From: Prochlorococcus sp. AG-347-K17
GTDB taxonomy: Bacteria > Cyanobacteriota > Cyanobacteriia > PCC-6307 > Cyanobiaceae
Direction of reading: 5' to 3'
DNA length: 64,000 nucleotides
Assembly (NCBI GenBank): GCA_003281385.1
Contig: QCCE01000001.1
Location: forward strand, 124,001-188,000
The position numbers and the translations under genes are program-made. The notes under the pieces were generated by a model that was not told the DNA's origin, did not search any database, and worked only from the letters and a program-made list of their open reading frames with translations. Position 1 is the stretch's first letter; each line of letters opens with the position of its first letter. Below are positions 21,746-31,633 of the stretch, in pieces.

Positions 21746-22459
21746 CTAAAGCGCAATTAATTGATTATCAGAAACTATTCTAGTTATACCTCGAGATTGT
21801 AGTAAAGGAGCTACAATCCTAAAAACGTCTGTATTGGGGACTTTTATTACTTTTTGCTCTTTATTACAAGCTATTTTTGCTTTTTTCTTATCCAAAAATA
21901 TTTGAATAGTTTTTCTATTTAATTCATCATCTGAGAGAAAATCCCAACTCGGATAATCTTTTAAGTATTTAATTTCTAATTCAATTTTTTTATCAACAAC
22001 CATATAAACAACATCAGGGAAGTTAACTTGCGATATAGGAGTTGATGATAAATCTTTTTGTTGCATATTATCTATTTCACAATCCAAGGGAGGGATTTCA
22101 AAAAATGAGTTAGAAGTTATCTCATCATCATTTATTAAATTAGAAACAGATTTTTCTATAAAATTATCTTCTTTAAACTTAAATTCTTTATCGTTTTTAA
22201 ATATAGTATCTCCCATTTTTGAGTATTTTTCTTGATTATCCTTAAGTATCTCTTTATATTTTTTTTCTCCGAGAATTTTCTTTAAATTTCTGCTTATTGT
22301 TAAATTTGTACAGGTAAAGATATTTGATAATTCATCAACTGTTTTTCCTTGAATAAAACTTTGAGTAATTTCTTCTTTTTGTTTTTCAGTTAGTCTTTTA
22401 GCCAAAATTAAAGAGTGTTTTTTGTATTTTATTAAGAGATAGAAGATCTGGAATTTCAA
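21746..22459 (-). CDS. Conserved hypothetical with N-terminal helix-turn-helix-like segment (real start may be TTG at 22405)
   Basis: LTEKQKEEITQSFIQGKTVDELSNIFTCTNLTISRNLKKILG resembles a resolvase/sigma-type HTH. Confidence 0.6.
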   Translation of the reverse strand: MKFQIFYLLIKYKKHSLILAKRLTEKQKEEITQSFIQGKTVDELSNIFTCTNLTISRNLKKILGEKKYKEILKDNQEKYSKMGDTIFKNDKEFKFKEDNFIEKSVSNLINDDEITSNSFFEIPPLDCEIDNMQQKDLSSTPISQVNFPDVVYMVVDKKIELEIKYLKDYPSWDFLSDDELNRKTIQIFLDKKKAKIACNKEQKVIKVPNTDVFRIVAPLLQSRGITRIVSDNQLIAL

Positions 22460-22542
22460 AAAATATCATTTAAATAAAAAATAATATTTAAAAAAATAAT
22501 AGCTATTGTGAAGACTAATGATCTCACATATAATAGCAAAAT

Positions 22543-22616
<74 letters not shown>

Positions 22617-22700
22617 TAAGTTTAAAATTTACTACATTGCCAAATTCATACATATTATTTCAATAAATAGATCTTAATAGTATCTCAACATTTTAATATT

Positions 22701-24017
22701 TTGGAAACAAATCATTCAGAAAATATCCCAATCAATACTAATAAAATAGGACAATTATCCTTTAATTTAGGAGTATTTTTTCTATCCACTGCACTTCCCA
22801 TAAGTGGCATATTCTTAATAGTTTCTATTTTTATATCTTTTGTAGAGACAAAATTTCAATTACTTAATGATAAATGGAATTTAATTATTCTTTTCATAGG
22901 GGGATTATTTATATTTAATTCTTTAAGATTCAATTTCTTAGATTTCAACTCTTTACCGGAAATTGAGAGAACAGTTTCAACATTAGATTTATTTAATTGG
23001 ATTCCTCTTTTTATACTCTTTACAAGTTCCCAGTATTACCTGAGAAACGAATCGCAAAGACTAATATTTTCCAGATATCTTATATCAGGAACTATACCGG
23101 TTCTTATTAGTTGCATCCTGCAATATCGATTTAAAATATATGGACCTTTTAAGACTCTATATGGTTTGATAGTAATTTTTAATAAAGATTTAGGAGTTGA
23201 TGAAGGCGTTTCAGGTTTATTTAGTAATCCAAATTATACCGGGATGTGGTTATCAATAACATTGCCGATTTTATTGCTATTAATTATTCAGAAAAAGAGA
23301 TTAAACTTAAAAAAGATTATCTTAGTTTTAGTCCTAATTTTTCTGATATATTCAATATTTTTAACCTTATCAAGAAATGCTCTTGCTAGTTTATTAAGCA
23401 CTTTTTTAATTATATTTGGAATCAAGAAAATTTTATTATTGAGTTTTTTAATTTTTTTTATTTATCTTTCTTTTGGAATATTAGATACATTTATAAATCT
23501 ACGAGATTTGAATTTGATTGGAGAATTCCAAATCCAAAATTTAATTAATAAATTAAGTATGAATAATATTTCAAACTTCTCAGAATTTACCCGTATAAAA
23601 ATATGGCTAAATACTTTAAAGTTAATAGTCCAGAAACCAATATTTGGCTTTGGAGCATCTACATTCCCAATTGTTTTTTATAATTCAACAAATTTGAAAA
23701 TGCAACATAGTCATAATATGCCATTGCAATTAGCTTATGATTATGGATTACCAATATCCCTTTTGTTAACATCTTTTATTGCTTTTCTCTTTTTAAAAAG
23801 TTTCTATAATATTTTTCAAACTAGAAATCTAAATAATCAATTTCTATTTAATAGATGCTGGTTGGCTTCATGCGTGGTAGCTATTTTAAGTCATATATAT
23901 GACATAACTTATTATGATGGGAAAATAAGTATCCTTATTTGGATTTTCATTGCTGGTTTAAAATGCATAAACGATGAATGTAATTTTTTAAAAATTAAAT
24001 CCAATCATACAAAATAA
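22701..24017 (+). CDS. O-antigen ligase/polymerase-like (WaaL/Wzy_C) membrane protein
   Basis: About 10 TMs; ...GVSGLFSNPNYTGMWLSITLPI..., KPIFGFGASTFP...HSHNMPLQLAYDYGLP; TTG start. Confidence 0.8.
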   Translation: METNHSENIPINTNKIGQLSFNLGVFFLSTALPISGIFLIVSIFISFVETKFQLLNDKWNLIILFIGGLFIFNSLRFNFLDFNSLPEIERTVSTLDLFNWIPLFILFTSSQYYLRNESQRLIFSRYLISGTIPVLISCILQYRFKIYGPFKTLYGLIVIFNKDLGVDEGVSGLFSNPNYTGMWLSITLPILLLLIIQKKRLNLKKIILVLVLIFLIYSIFLTLSRNALASLLSTFLIIFGIKKILLLSFLIFFIYLSFGILDTFINLRDLNLIGEFQIQNLINKLSMNNISNFSEFTRIKIWLNTLKLIVQKPIFGFGASTFPIVFYNSTNLKMQHSHNMPLQLAYDYGLPISLLLTSFIAFLFLKSFYNIFQTRNLNNQFLFNRCWLASCVVAILSHIYDITYYDGKISILIWIFIAGLKCINDECNFLKIKSNHTK

Positions 24018-24118
24018 ATTTGGGGATAAATACTATTTTAATAACCAACTTTAATGTAGTAAACAGCTTTTTCTGATATTATGTTATTCGCTGCTTTTAC
24101 AACTTTTGAAATTTTTAA

Positions 24119-25519
24119 GTGATGGATATTAAAAATATTTGCTGTATTGGAGCAGGATACGTGGGGGGTCCAACAATGGCAATAATTGCCAAATATTGTC
24201 CAGATATACAAATTAATGTGGTAGATATAAACCCAGATAGAATCTCTCAATGGAATGCAAGTGAACTTAAAGATCTTCCAATTTATGAACCTGGACTAAA
24301 AGAAATAGTTGAAAAATGCAGAGGTAAAAATCTTCATTTTTCAACTGAAATGAAAAAAAATATTTCTGCAGCTGATTTAATCTTTATTTCAGTAAATACC
24401 CCAACAAAAACTAAAGGGATAGGATCTGGCCAAGCAATTGATCTCAAATATGTCGAAGCCTCTTCCAGAGAAATATCAAAATACTCAAAAGGCCATACAA
24501 TAGTAGTCGAAAAAAGTACTTTACCAGTTAAGACAGCTCAAACAATTAAAGCGATACTTGATGCAGCACAAAAAGACAAGAGTAATTTAGAGAATAAGAA
24601 GACCTTTTCTGTCCTTTCTAACCCAGAGTTTTTAGCAGAAGGGACTGCTATTAAAGATTTAGAAAATCCTGATAGAGTTTTAATAGGAGGAGATGATGAT
24701 GATGCAATAAATGACTTAGTAAATATATATTCCAAATGGATAGAAAAAGATAAAGTTTTAAGAACAGATTTATGGAGTTCAGAACTCTCTAAACTAATCT
24801 CAAATGCTTTTTTAGCGCAAAGAATAAGTTCAATAAATACCATCTCTGCTTTATGTGAGGCCACTGGAGCGAAAATAAAAGATGTTTCACTCGCTGTTGG
24901 TATGGATCGAAGAATAGGAAGATATTTTTTAAATAGTGGACCAGGATTTGGAGGAAGCTGCTTCAAAAAAGATATCTCAAACTTAGTCTATATTTCTAAT
25001 CATTATGGATTGTTTGATGTTGCTGAATATTGGCAGAAGGTTCTAGACATAAATACTTGGCAACAGAAAAGATTTGTTGAGCTTATTGTTAATAATATGT
25101 TTGGGACTATTTCTTCAAAAAAAATTGCTGTTTTGGGCTTTTCATTCAAAGCTAATACTAATGACACAAGAGAATCACCAGCAATCAATATTTGCAAAAA
25201 ACTTATAGAAGAGGGTGCTTTCCTAAAAATATACGATCCAAAAGTTAAAAAAAGCCAAATAATGAAGGATTTATCATCCATTGAGAAAGATATTGATAGC
25301 AAAAAATGGGGCTATTCTAATTCTATCTACAGTACATTTGAAAATGCTGATGCAGCATTATTCCTTACAGAATGGGGAGAGTTCGCTTCATTAAATTGGG
25401 AAAGGATTTCAAACATAATGAGACAACCCGCTTGGGTTTTTGATACGAGATCTATTGTTGATATAAATCAAGTCAGGGGGAATGGCATAAGCATTTGGCA
25501 AGTTGGTTATGGGAACTAA
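24119..25519 (+). CDS. ugd: UDP-glucose 6-dehydrogenase (ATG at 24122 is an alternative start)
   Basis: CCIGAGYVGGPTMAIIA, GPGFGGSCFKKDISNLVYI, FKANTNDTRESPAI. Confidence 0.95.
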   Translation: MMDIKNICCIGAGYVGGPTMAIIAKYCPDIQINVVDINPDRISQWNASELKDLPIYEPGLKEIVEKCRGKNLHFSTEMKKNISAADLIFISVNTPTKTKGIGSGQAIDLKYVEASSREISKYSKGHTIVVEKSTLPVKTAQTIKAILDAAQKDKSNLENKKTFSVLSNPEFLAEGTAIKDLENPDRVLIGGDDDDAINDLVNIYSKWIEKDKVLRTDLWSSELSKLISNAFLAQRISSINTISALCEATGAKIKDVSLAVGMDRRIGRYFLNSGPGFGGSCFKKDISNLVYISNHYGLFDVAEYWQKVLDINTWQQKRFVELIVNNMFGTISSKKIAVLGFSFKANTNDTRESPAINICKKLIEEGAFLKIYDPKVKKSQIMKDLSSIEKDIDSKKWGYSNSIYSTFENADAALFLTEWGEFASLNWERISNIMRQPAWVFDTRSIVDINQVRGNGISIWQVGYGN

Positions 25520-25543
25520 AAATTTATTATTATAAAAAAAATT

Positions 25544-26560
25544 ATGAAAGAGACAGTTTTTATTACAGGTGCTGCTGGATTTATTGGTTTTCATTTAATT
25601 AAGAGATTAATAAAAAATGATATAAAAATTATCGCTGTAGATAATTTAAATCCTTATTACAGCGCAAGTTTAAAACAATCTAGATTAGAAGAACTTTATA
25701 AGCTTGAAGGCAAATTTAATTTTTATAAAGGAGATATCGAAGATTATATTTTTTTAAAAAAGCTTTTTGAAAAGTATAAACCTAAAATTGTTATCAATCT
25801 CGCAGCTCAGGCCGGAGTAAGGTATTCAATGGACAATCCAACTATATTTCTCAAATCAAATATTGTTGGATTTGGTAACGTACTAGAAATTTCTAAAGAA
25901 AGCAAAGTAAATCATCTTATTTACGCAAGTAGTAGTTCAGTTTATGGGGGGAGTTATCAGCTTCCTTATTCTGAAAAAAATAAAGTAGACCATCCAGTAA
26001 GCGTATATGCGGCCAGTAAAAAATCAAATGAATTAATGGCTCATACCTACAGTCATTTATATTCACTCCCGGCTACTGGATTAAGATTTTTTACAGTTTA
26101 TGGCCCATGGGGTAGACCAGATATGTCATATTTTCTTTTCACGAAAGCTATTCTTCAGGGTAAAGCTATTGATGTTTTTAATTATGGAGATATGAAAAGA
26201 GACTTTACTTATATAGATGACATAATTGAAAGTATTGTGAGGGTGATGAAAAAAGCCCCAACAACAAATTCAGATTTTGATAGAAATAACCCTGACCCAT
26301 CTCATAGTTGGGCTCCTCACAGAATTTTCAATATAGGAAATTCAACTCCTGTTAAATTAATAGACTTTATAAAAATGATAGAAGATCTAACTGGGAAAAA
26401 GGCTTCAAAAAACTTTATGCCAATGCCAAAGGGCGATGTGCAATCAACTCTTGCCGATACGTCATTATTAGAAGAATATATAGACTTTAAACCAAAAACA
26501 TCATTAAAAGAAGGACTTAAGAAATTTTACATTTGGTATAAAAATTTTTATAAAATATAA
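25544..26560 (+). CDS. NAD-dependent epimerase, UDP-glucuronate 4-epimerase-like
   Basis: FITGAAGFIGFHLIKRL, GVRYSMDNP, YGPWGRPDMSYFLFTKAI: GAE/CapI-like motifs. Confidence 0.9.
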   Translation: MKETVFITGAAGFIGFHLIKRLIKNDIKIIAVDNLNPYYSASLKQSRLEELYKLEGKFNFYKGDIEDYIFLKKLFEKYKPKIVINLAAQAGVRYSMDNPTIFLKSNIVGFGNVLEISKESKVNHLIYASSSSVYGGSYQLPYSEKNKVDHPVSVYAASKKSNELMAHTYSHLYSLPATGLRFFTVYGPWGRPDMSYFLFTKAILQGKAIDVFNYGDMKRDFTYIDDIIESIVRVMKKAPTTNSDFDRNNPDPSHSWAPHRIFNIGNSTPVKLIDFIKMIEDLTGKKASKNFMPMPKGDVQSTLADTSLLEEYIDFKPKTSLKEGLKKFYIWYKNFYKI

Positions 26561-26586
26561 TAATTTCAAAAAGTTAAGGAAACAAA

Positions 26587-28425
26587 TCACTCCCATTCGG
26601 GTACTATTTGCTTCAAAATTGAAAGTGATTTATCAATATTATAGTTAATTAATGATTCCTCTATCTTTTCTATTAATGGTAATAATTTTTCATAATTTAT
26701 ATATTTTTCCTCAGCTTTATAAATTAGTGGGTGTGATGTAGCTTTTGAATTATTATCTATTAAAAGTTCTTCAGATAGTTTTTCGCCAGGTCTCAACCCA
26801 GTAAAAACTATTTCCATATCACCATTTAAGTTGTCTTCATTTTTAATTTTAAGACCACTTAAACGTATCATTTGCTTTGCAAGATTAAGAATTTTAATAG
26901 GTTTACCCATATCAAGTAAAAATACCTCTCCTCCTTTTGCAAGAGCCGAAGCTTGTATAACTAATTGAGAGGCTTCTTTAAGAGTCATAAAATAACGTAT
27001 AACCTCTGGATGAGTTACTGTTAGCGGAATGCGCGATTTTATTTGTTTTTTAAAAAGAGGAATTACTGAACCTGAAGAATTTAATACATTACCAAATCTG
27101 ACCATTGAAAAACATGTTTCATCAAATTTGTTGTCAAAAGCCTGAAACAAAATTTCGGATACTCTTTTAGAAGCTCCCATTATATTTTTTGGCCTGACTG
27201 CTTTATCGCTAGAAATTAATATGACTTTAGGGACCTTATAGTAGGATGCAATTTTACAAATAATAAAAGAAGATATGATGTTGTTATATAACCCTTGTAT
27301 TTGATTTTTCTCTACTATGTTTACATGCTTATATGCAGAAGTATGAAAAATCAATTCAACTTTATTTGTTTTAATTAAGTCTTTAATTAAGGCTTTATCA
27401 CAACAATTACCAAGAACAAAAGATATATTATTTTCAATTTCATATTCTTTAAAAATATTTATTATTTCATAAAGATTTTTTTCATTACTATCTAATAAGA
27501 TCAATTTCTTGGGTCCCATTTTAATAATTTGCGAGCTAATCTCACTACCTATTGAACCTCCAGCGCCTGTAATCAGAATTGTTTTATTTTTAATACCTTT
27601 TTTTAATAATTTATTAACAGGTTTGACAATATCTCTTTCAAGTAAATTTTCAATTTCAATTCGCCTAAGGTTACTTATGCTTGCTTTGCCTTTAGTAATT
27701 TCTTCGATTGAGGGGACTTCTAATATTGAAAATCCCAAATCTTGAACTTTGTAGATTATTTGTCTTCTTCTTTCGATTGAAATAGATGGGATTGCCAATA
27801 AAATGTGATCTAATTCATATTTAATCTTTCTTAAATATTCTGATGAATAAATTTTAATACCTCCAATATTCCTCCCCCACAGATTTTTATTGTCATCAAT
27901 AATAAACTTAATCTTGTAATTTCCAACAGTACTTAAAGCATTTATTAATTGAGCCCCTGCCGATCCTGCTCCATAAATAGCGACTATTTGCCCTTCTTTC
28001 TTAGAGCCTGATAAAGATCTTACATAATCTCTCAATCCAATTTTGACTAAGCTGTTTAAATTAAAAATAACAATGTAGAGAAGTGGCCAAATACTTTTTG
28101 GAGGCATTTCAAAATCAAAAAAGTAACCAACTAAAGGAGTCCCAAAAACCAAAAGAAAATTACTTATTAAAGATTTATATATAAAAAAGCTATTTGTGTA
28201 AGTTAATAAACCTCTGTAATATCCAGTAAAAATATAAATGGGAATTGCCAATGTACATATTACTGGAATTATCCATAATGAATTTTGAAAATATTGACTA
28301 AAAGGATTTGAAATTCTTAACCAGAAAGAAAACCAAACAGCAAAAACTAAAATATTTAAATCAACAATTAAAAGAATAACTTTTCTTTTCCATACTTCTA
28401 ATTTTAAGATTCGAGTATAAATCAT
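26587..28425 (-). CDS. Membrane-anchored nucleotide-sugar 4,6-dehydratase (CapD/WbpM/PglF family)
   Basis: Four N-terminal TMs, two Rossmann domains (IYGAGSAGAQL, ITGAGGSIGSEI), MGASKRVSE. Confidence 0.93.
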   Translation of the reverse strand: MIYTRILKLEVWKRKVILLIVDLNILVFAVWFSFWLRISNPFSQYFQNSLWIIPVICTLAIPIYIFTGYYRGLLTYTNSFFIYKSLISNFLLVFGTPLVGYFFDFEMPPKSIWPLLYIVIFNLNSLVKIGLRDYVRSLSGSKKEGQIVAIYGAGSAGAQLINALSTVGNYKIKFIIDDNKNLWGRNIGGIKIYSSEYLRKIKYELDHILLAIPSISIERRRQIIYKVQDLGFSILEVPSIEEITKGKASISNLRRIEIENLLERDIVKPVNKLLKKGIKNKTILITGAGGSIGSEISSQIIKMGPKKLILLDSNEKNLYEIINIFKEYEIENNISFVLGNCCDKALIKDLIKTNKVELIFHTSAYKHVNIVEKNQIQGLYNNIISSFIICKIASYYKVPKVILISSDKAVRPKNIMGASKRVSEILFQAFDNKFDETCFSMVRFGNVLNSSGSVIPLFKKQIKSRIPLTVTHPEVIRYFMTLKEASQLVIQASALAKGGEVFLLDMGKPIKILNLAKQMIRLSGLKIKNEDNLNGDMEIVFTGLRPGEKLSEELLIDNNSKATSHPLIYKAEEKYINYEKLLPLIEKIEESLINYNIDKSLSILKQIVPEWE

Positions 28426-28500
28426 TAATTATTAGAAATTTATAAACCTTTTTTTATTTTAGGTTATCCAATAAGCTTATAACTAAGATCTGAATTTAAA

Positions 28501-29103
28501 ATGAAACAACATGAGAATTTTAATACTTTGAGCATTCATCCGACGTCAATAATAGATCAAGGAGCAATAATTGGAGAAGACACAAAAATCTGGCACTGGA
28601 CACACATCTGCTCTGGTGCCGAAATTGGTAGAAACTGTTCATTAGGGCAAAATGTATTTGTTGGGAACAAAGTAAAAATTGGAAATAATACAAAAATACA
28701 AAACAATGTTTCTATTTTTGATAATGTAATTATTGAAAAAAACGTTTTTTGTGGACCAAGCATGGTTTTTACAAATGTTTATAACCCGAGATCTGAAGTA
28801 AACAGAAAAAAAGAGTACCGATTGACGATTATCAGAGAGGGAGCAACTCTAGGAGCAAATTGTACAATTATTTGTGGAGTTACTGTAGGTAAATATGCTT
28901 TTATTGGTGCAGGGACTGTTGTTAATAAAAATGTTAAAGATTTTGCTTTAATGGTAGGAGTACCTGCAAAACAAATTGGATGGATGAGCTCTTATGGAGA
29001 AAGGATTAACCTACCTTTATACGGAGAGGGGTTTTGGGAATGTCACAAAACTGGCGACCGATATCAACTCAAGGGTGATCTAATAAGTCATACTAAAGGA
29101 TAA
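28501..29103 (+). CDS. WbpD/WlbB-like LbH N-acetyltransferase
   Basis: [45 protein letters not shown]; hexapeptide repeats. Confidence 0.92.
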   Translation: MKQHENFNTLSIHPTSIIDQGAIIGEDTKIWHWTHICSGAEIGRNCSLGQNVFVGNKVKIGNNTKIQNNVSIFDNVIIEKNVFCGPSMVFTNVYNPRSEVNRKKEYRLTIIREGATLGANCTIICGVTVGKYAFIGAGTVVNKNVKDFALMVGVPAKQIGWMSSYGERINLPLYGEGFWECHKTGDRYQLKGDLISHTKG

Positions 29104-29115
29104 CTAATATTAATA

Positions 29116-30270
29116 ATGGAATTTATCAATCTTAATGCTCAACAACAAAAGTTAACACCAAAGGGTATAACCCTAAGAGAGGATATTGAACAAAGAATTA
29201 AATCAGTTTTAGACCATGGGAAATATATTTTAGGGCCTGAAGTTTTGCAGCTTGAGAATGCCTTAGCGGCATATACTGGGGTTAAATATTGTATTGGAGT
29301 TTCAAGTGGAACCGATGCTCTATTAGTGGCACTAATGGCAATAGGAATTAAGCCTGGTGATGAAGTAATTACAACTCCATTTTCCTTCTTCTCAACTGTC
29401 GAAACAATCTTACTTTTAGGAGCAAAACCAGTTTTTGTAGACATTGATGTAAATACTTACAACATAGATCCAGAAAAAATAGAGATTGCCATATCAAATA
29501 AAACAAAAGCTATTATTGCCGTAAGCCTTTATGGCCAGCCTGCTGATTTCAATAAAATTAATAAAATTGGGGAGGATTATAAACTTGCAATTATTGAAGA
29601 CGGAGCTCAATCTTTTGGTTCAAAACATAATCAAAGAAGAAGTAGTGGATTATCTACCATTGGTACAACAAGCTTCTTCCCGTCTAAACCTCTAGGATGT
29701 TACGGAGATGGCGGGGCCTGTTTCACTAATAATGAAGAATTAGCAATAAAAATGAGAGAGATATCAGTTCACGGACAGAACAAGAGATATTCCCATAACC
29801 AAATAGGTATAAATGGTCGATTAGATACTATACAGGCAGCAATTCTTCTTGCGAAATTAAGTATATTTGATTTCGAAGTTGAAGCAAGAATGACAATTGG
29901 CAATAAATATACGAAGAAACTTAAAAATATGGGTGTTTGCACAACACCTTTTATTTCTTCAGAAAATACCAGTGTGTATGCGCAATATACAATTCAAATT
30001 GAAAATAGAGATAAAGTTATTAAAAAAATGAAAACTAAAGGAATTCCAACTTCTATACATTATCCTTCTTTGCTATCTGATCAAGAGGCATTAAACACAA
30101 AAACAAAAAATATAATAAAAAATATTTTCACAAAAAATCTATATAAGAGTAAGGAACTAAATAATGCAAAATCAATAACAAAAAAAGTCATGAGTTTACC
30201 TATGCATCCTTATTTAAGCGATGATGATCAAGATCTTGTTGTTAATAACTTAATAGAATCGATTAATTAA
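29116..30270 (+). CDS. WbpE-like DegT/DnrJ/EryC1 aminotransferase
   Basis: YCIGVSSGTDALLVALMA, IIEDGAQSFGSKH, SFFPSKPLGCYGDGGA. Confidence 0.93.
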   Translation: MEFINLNAQQQKLTPKGITLREDIEQRIKSVLDHGKYILGPEVLQLENALAAYTGVKYCIGVSSGTDALLVALMAIGIKPGDEVITTPFSFFSTVETILLLGAKPVFVDIDVNTYNIDPEKIEIAISNKTKAIIAVSLYGQPADFNKINKIGEDYKLAIIEDGAQSFGSKHNQRRSSGLSTIGTTSFFPSKPLGCYGDGGACFTNNEELAIKMREISVHGQNKRYSHNQIGINGRLDTIQAAILLAKLSIFDFEVEARMTIGNKYTKKLKNMGVCTTPFISSENTSVYAQYTIQIENRDKVIKKMKTKGIPTSIHYPSLLSDQEALNTKTKNIIKNIFTKNLYKSKELNNAKSITKKVMSLPMHPYLSDDDQDLVVNNLIESIN

Positions 30271-30280
30271 TTCTTAAAAA

Positions 30281-31600
30281 ATGAAATCTTCTAAATCATT
30301 CACGAGTTTATTAAATTTATTCAAAAATAAAAAGGCTGAAATTGGCATTATAGGAATGGGTTATGTAGGTTTACCCTTGGCTATAGCTTATGCAGATAAA
30401 GGTTTCAAGGTTTTAGGAATAGATATAGATAATAAAAAAGTTGAAAAAATTAATAAGTCTATCAGTTATATCAATCATATTTCTTCAAAAAAATTAAAAA
30501 ATTTAGTTAACTCTAAGCATTTAAAAGCAACTTCAAATTTTAATGAAGTAAGTAATTTAGATGCAATTATTCTTTGTCTACCAACACCACTTAACAAATA
30601 CAGAGAACCTGATTTAAGTTTTATAAAAAATACTTTACATTCTATAAAACCTTTTCTCAAAAGAGGTCAGGTTTTAAGTTTAGAAAGTACTACTTATCCA
30701 GGTACTACTAAAGAGGAAATTCTCCCTTTTATAAGAAGTTGCGGATTTAATATTGGTGAAGATTTCTTCCTAATTTATTCACCAGAAAGAGAGGATCCAG
30801 GTAACAAGGATTTTCATACTTGTAATATTCCAAAAGTTTTAGGTGGGATAACATCAAACTGCAACGAAATTGGAATTTCTTTGTATAAGCCAGTAATCTC
30901 AGAGATCGTGGAAGTTAAAGATACTTCTACAGCAGAAATGACAAAATTATTGGAAAATATTCATAGAGCAGTAAATATTGGTTTAATGAACGAATTAAAA
31001 CCATTAGCAGATAAAATGGGAATAGATTTATATGAAGTTATAAGAGCTGCTTCAACTAAACCTTTTGGCTTTGTTGCATATTACCCAGGCCCTGGACTTG
31101 GAGGCCATTGTATACCAATTGATCCGTTTTACTTAACATGGAAAGCTAGGGAATATGGAATGCATACAAGATTTATAGAATTGGCTGGGGAAATAAATTC
31201 CGCAATGCCACATTATGTAGTAAGTCAAACCAGTAATGCCTTAAATAAGCGAGGGAAACCTTTAAAGGATAGTAAGATTTTAATTCTTGGTATTAGTTAC
31301 AAAAAAAATATTGATGATCTAAGAGAATCACCTTCACTAGTAATTATTGATTTATTAAATAATAAAGGAGCTAAAGTAGATTACTGCGATCCATATTTCG
31401 AAGATTTACCAAAAACAAGAAAATTCCAATTCAATTTAAAAAGAATTGATTTATCTGAAGAAAATCTAAAGCAGGCTGATGCCGTTATAGTATCTACTGA
31501 TCATGATTTGTTTGATTATGCATTGATAAAGAGATTTAGCAAACTGATAATTGATACGCGTGGAAGATTTAAACCAGAAAATAATATAATAAGAGGATAA
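30281..31600 (+). CDS. Nucleotide-sugar dehydrogenase, WbpA/UDP-GlcNAc 6-dehydrogenase type
   Basis: GIIGMGYVGLPLAIAYADKGFKVLGIDID, GPGLGGHCIPIDPFYLTWKA. Confidence 0.92.
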   Translation: MKSSKSFTSLLNLFKNKKAEIGIIGMGYVGLPLAIAYADKGFKVLGIDIDNKKVEKINKSISYINHISSKKLKNLVNSKHLKATSNFNEVSNLDAIILCLPTPLNKYREPDLSFIKNTLHSIKPFLKRGQVLSLESTTYPGTTKEEILPFIRSCGFNIGEDFFLIYSPEREDPGNKDFHTCNIPKVLGGITSNCNEIGISLYKPVISEIVEVKDTSTAEMTKLLENIHRAVNIGLMNELKPLADKMGIDLYEVIRAASTKPFGFVAYYPGPGLGGHCIPIDPFYLTWKAREYGMHTRFIELAGEINSAMPHYVVSQTSNALNKRGKPLKDSKILILGISYKKNIDDLRESPSLVIIDLLNNKGAKVDYCDPYFEDLPKTRKFQFNLKRIDLSEENLKQADAVIVSTDHDLFDYALIKRFSKLIIDTRGRFKPENNIIRG

Positions 31601-31633
31601 ATTTTAATTTTCTAAAAATATTTTTTTTATTTT

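Noticed and set aside
24538-24966. 142 aa minus-strand ORF in ugd
   Set aside because: Antisense to a clear UDP-glucose dehydrogenase.
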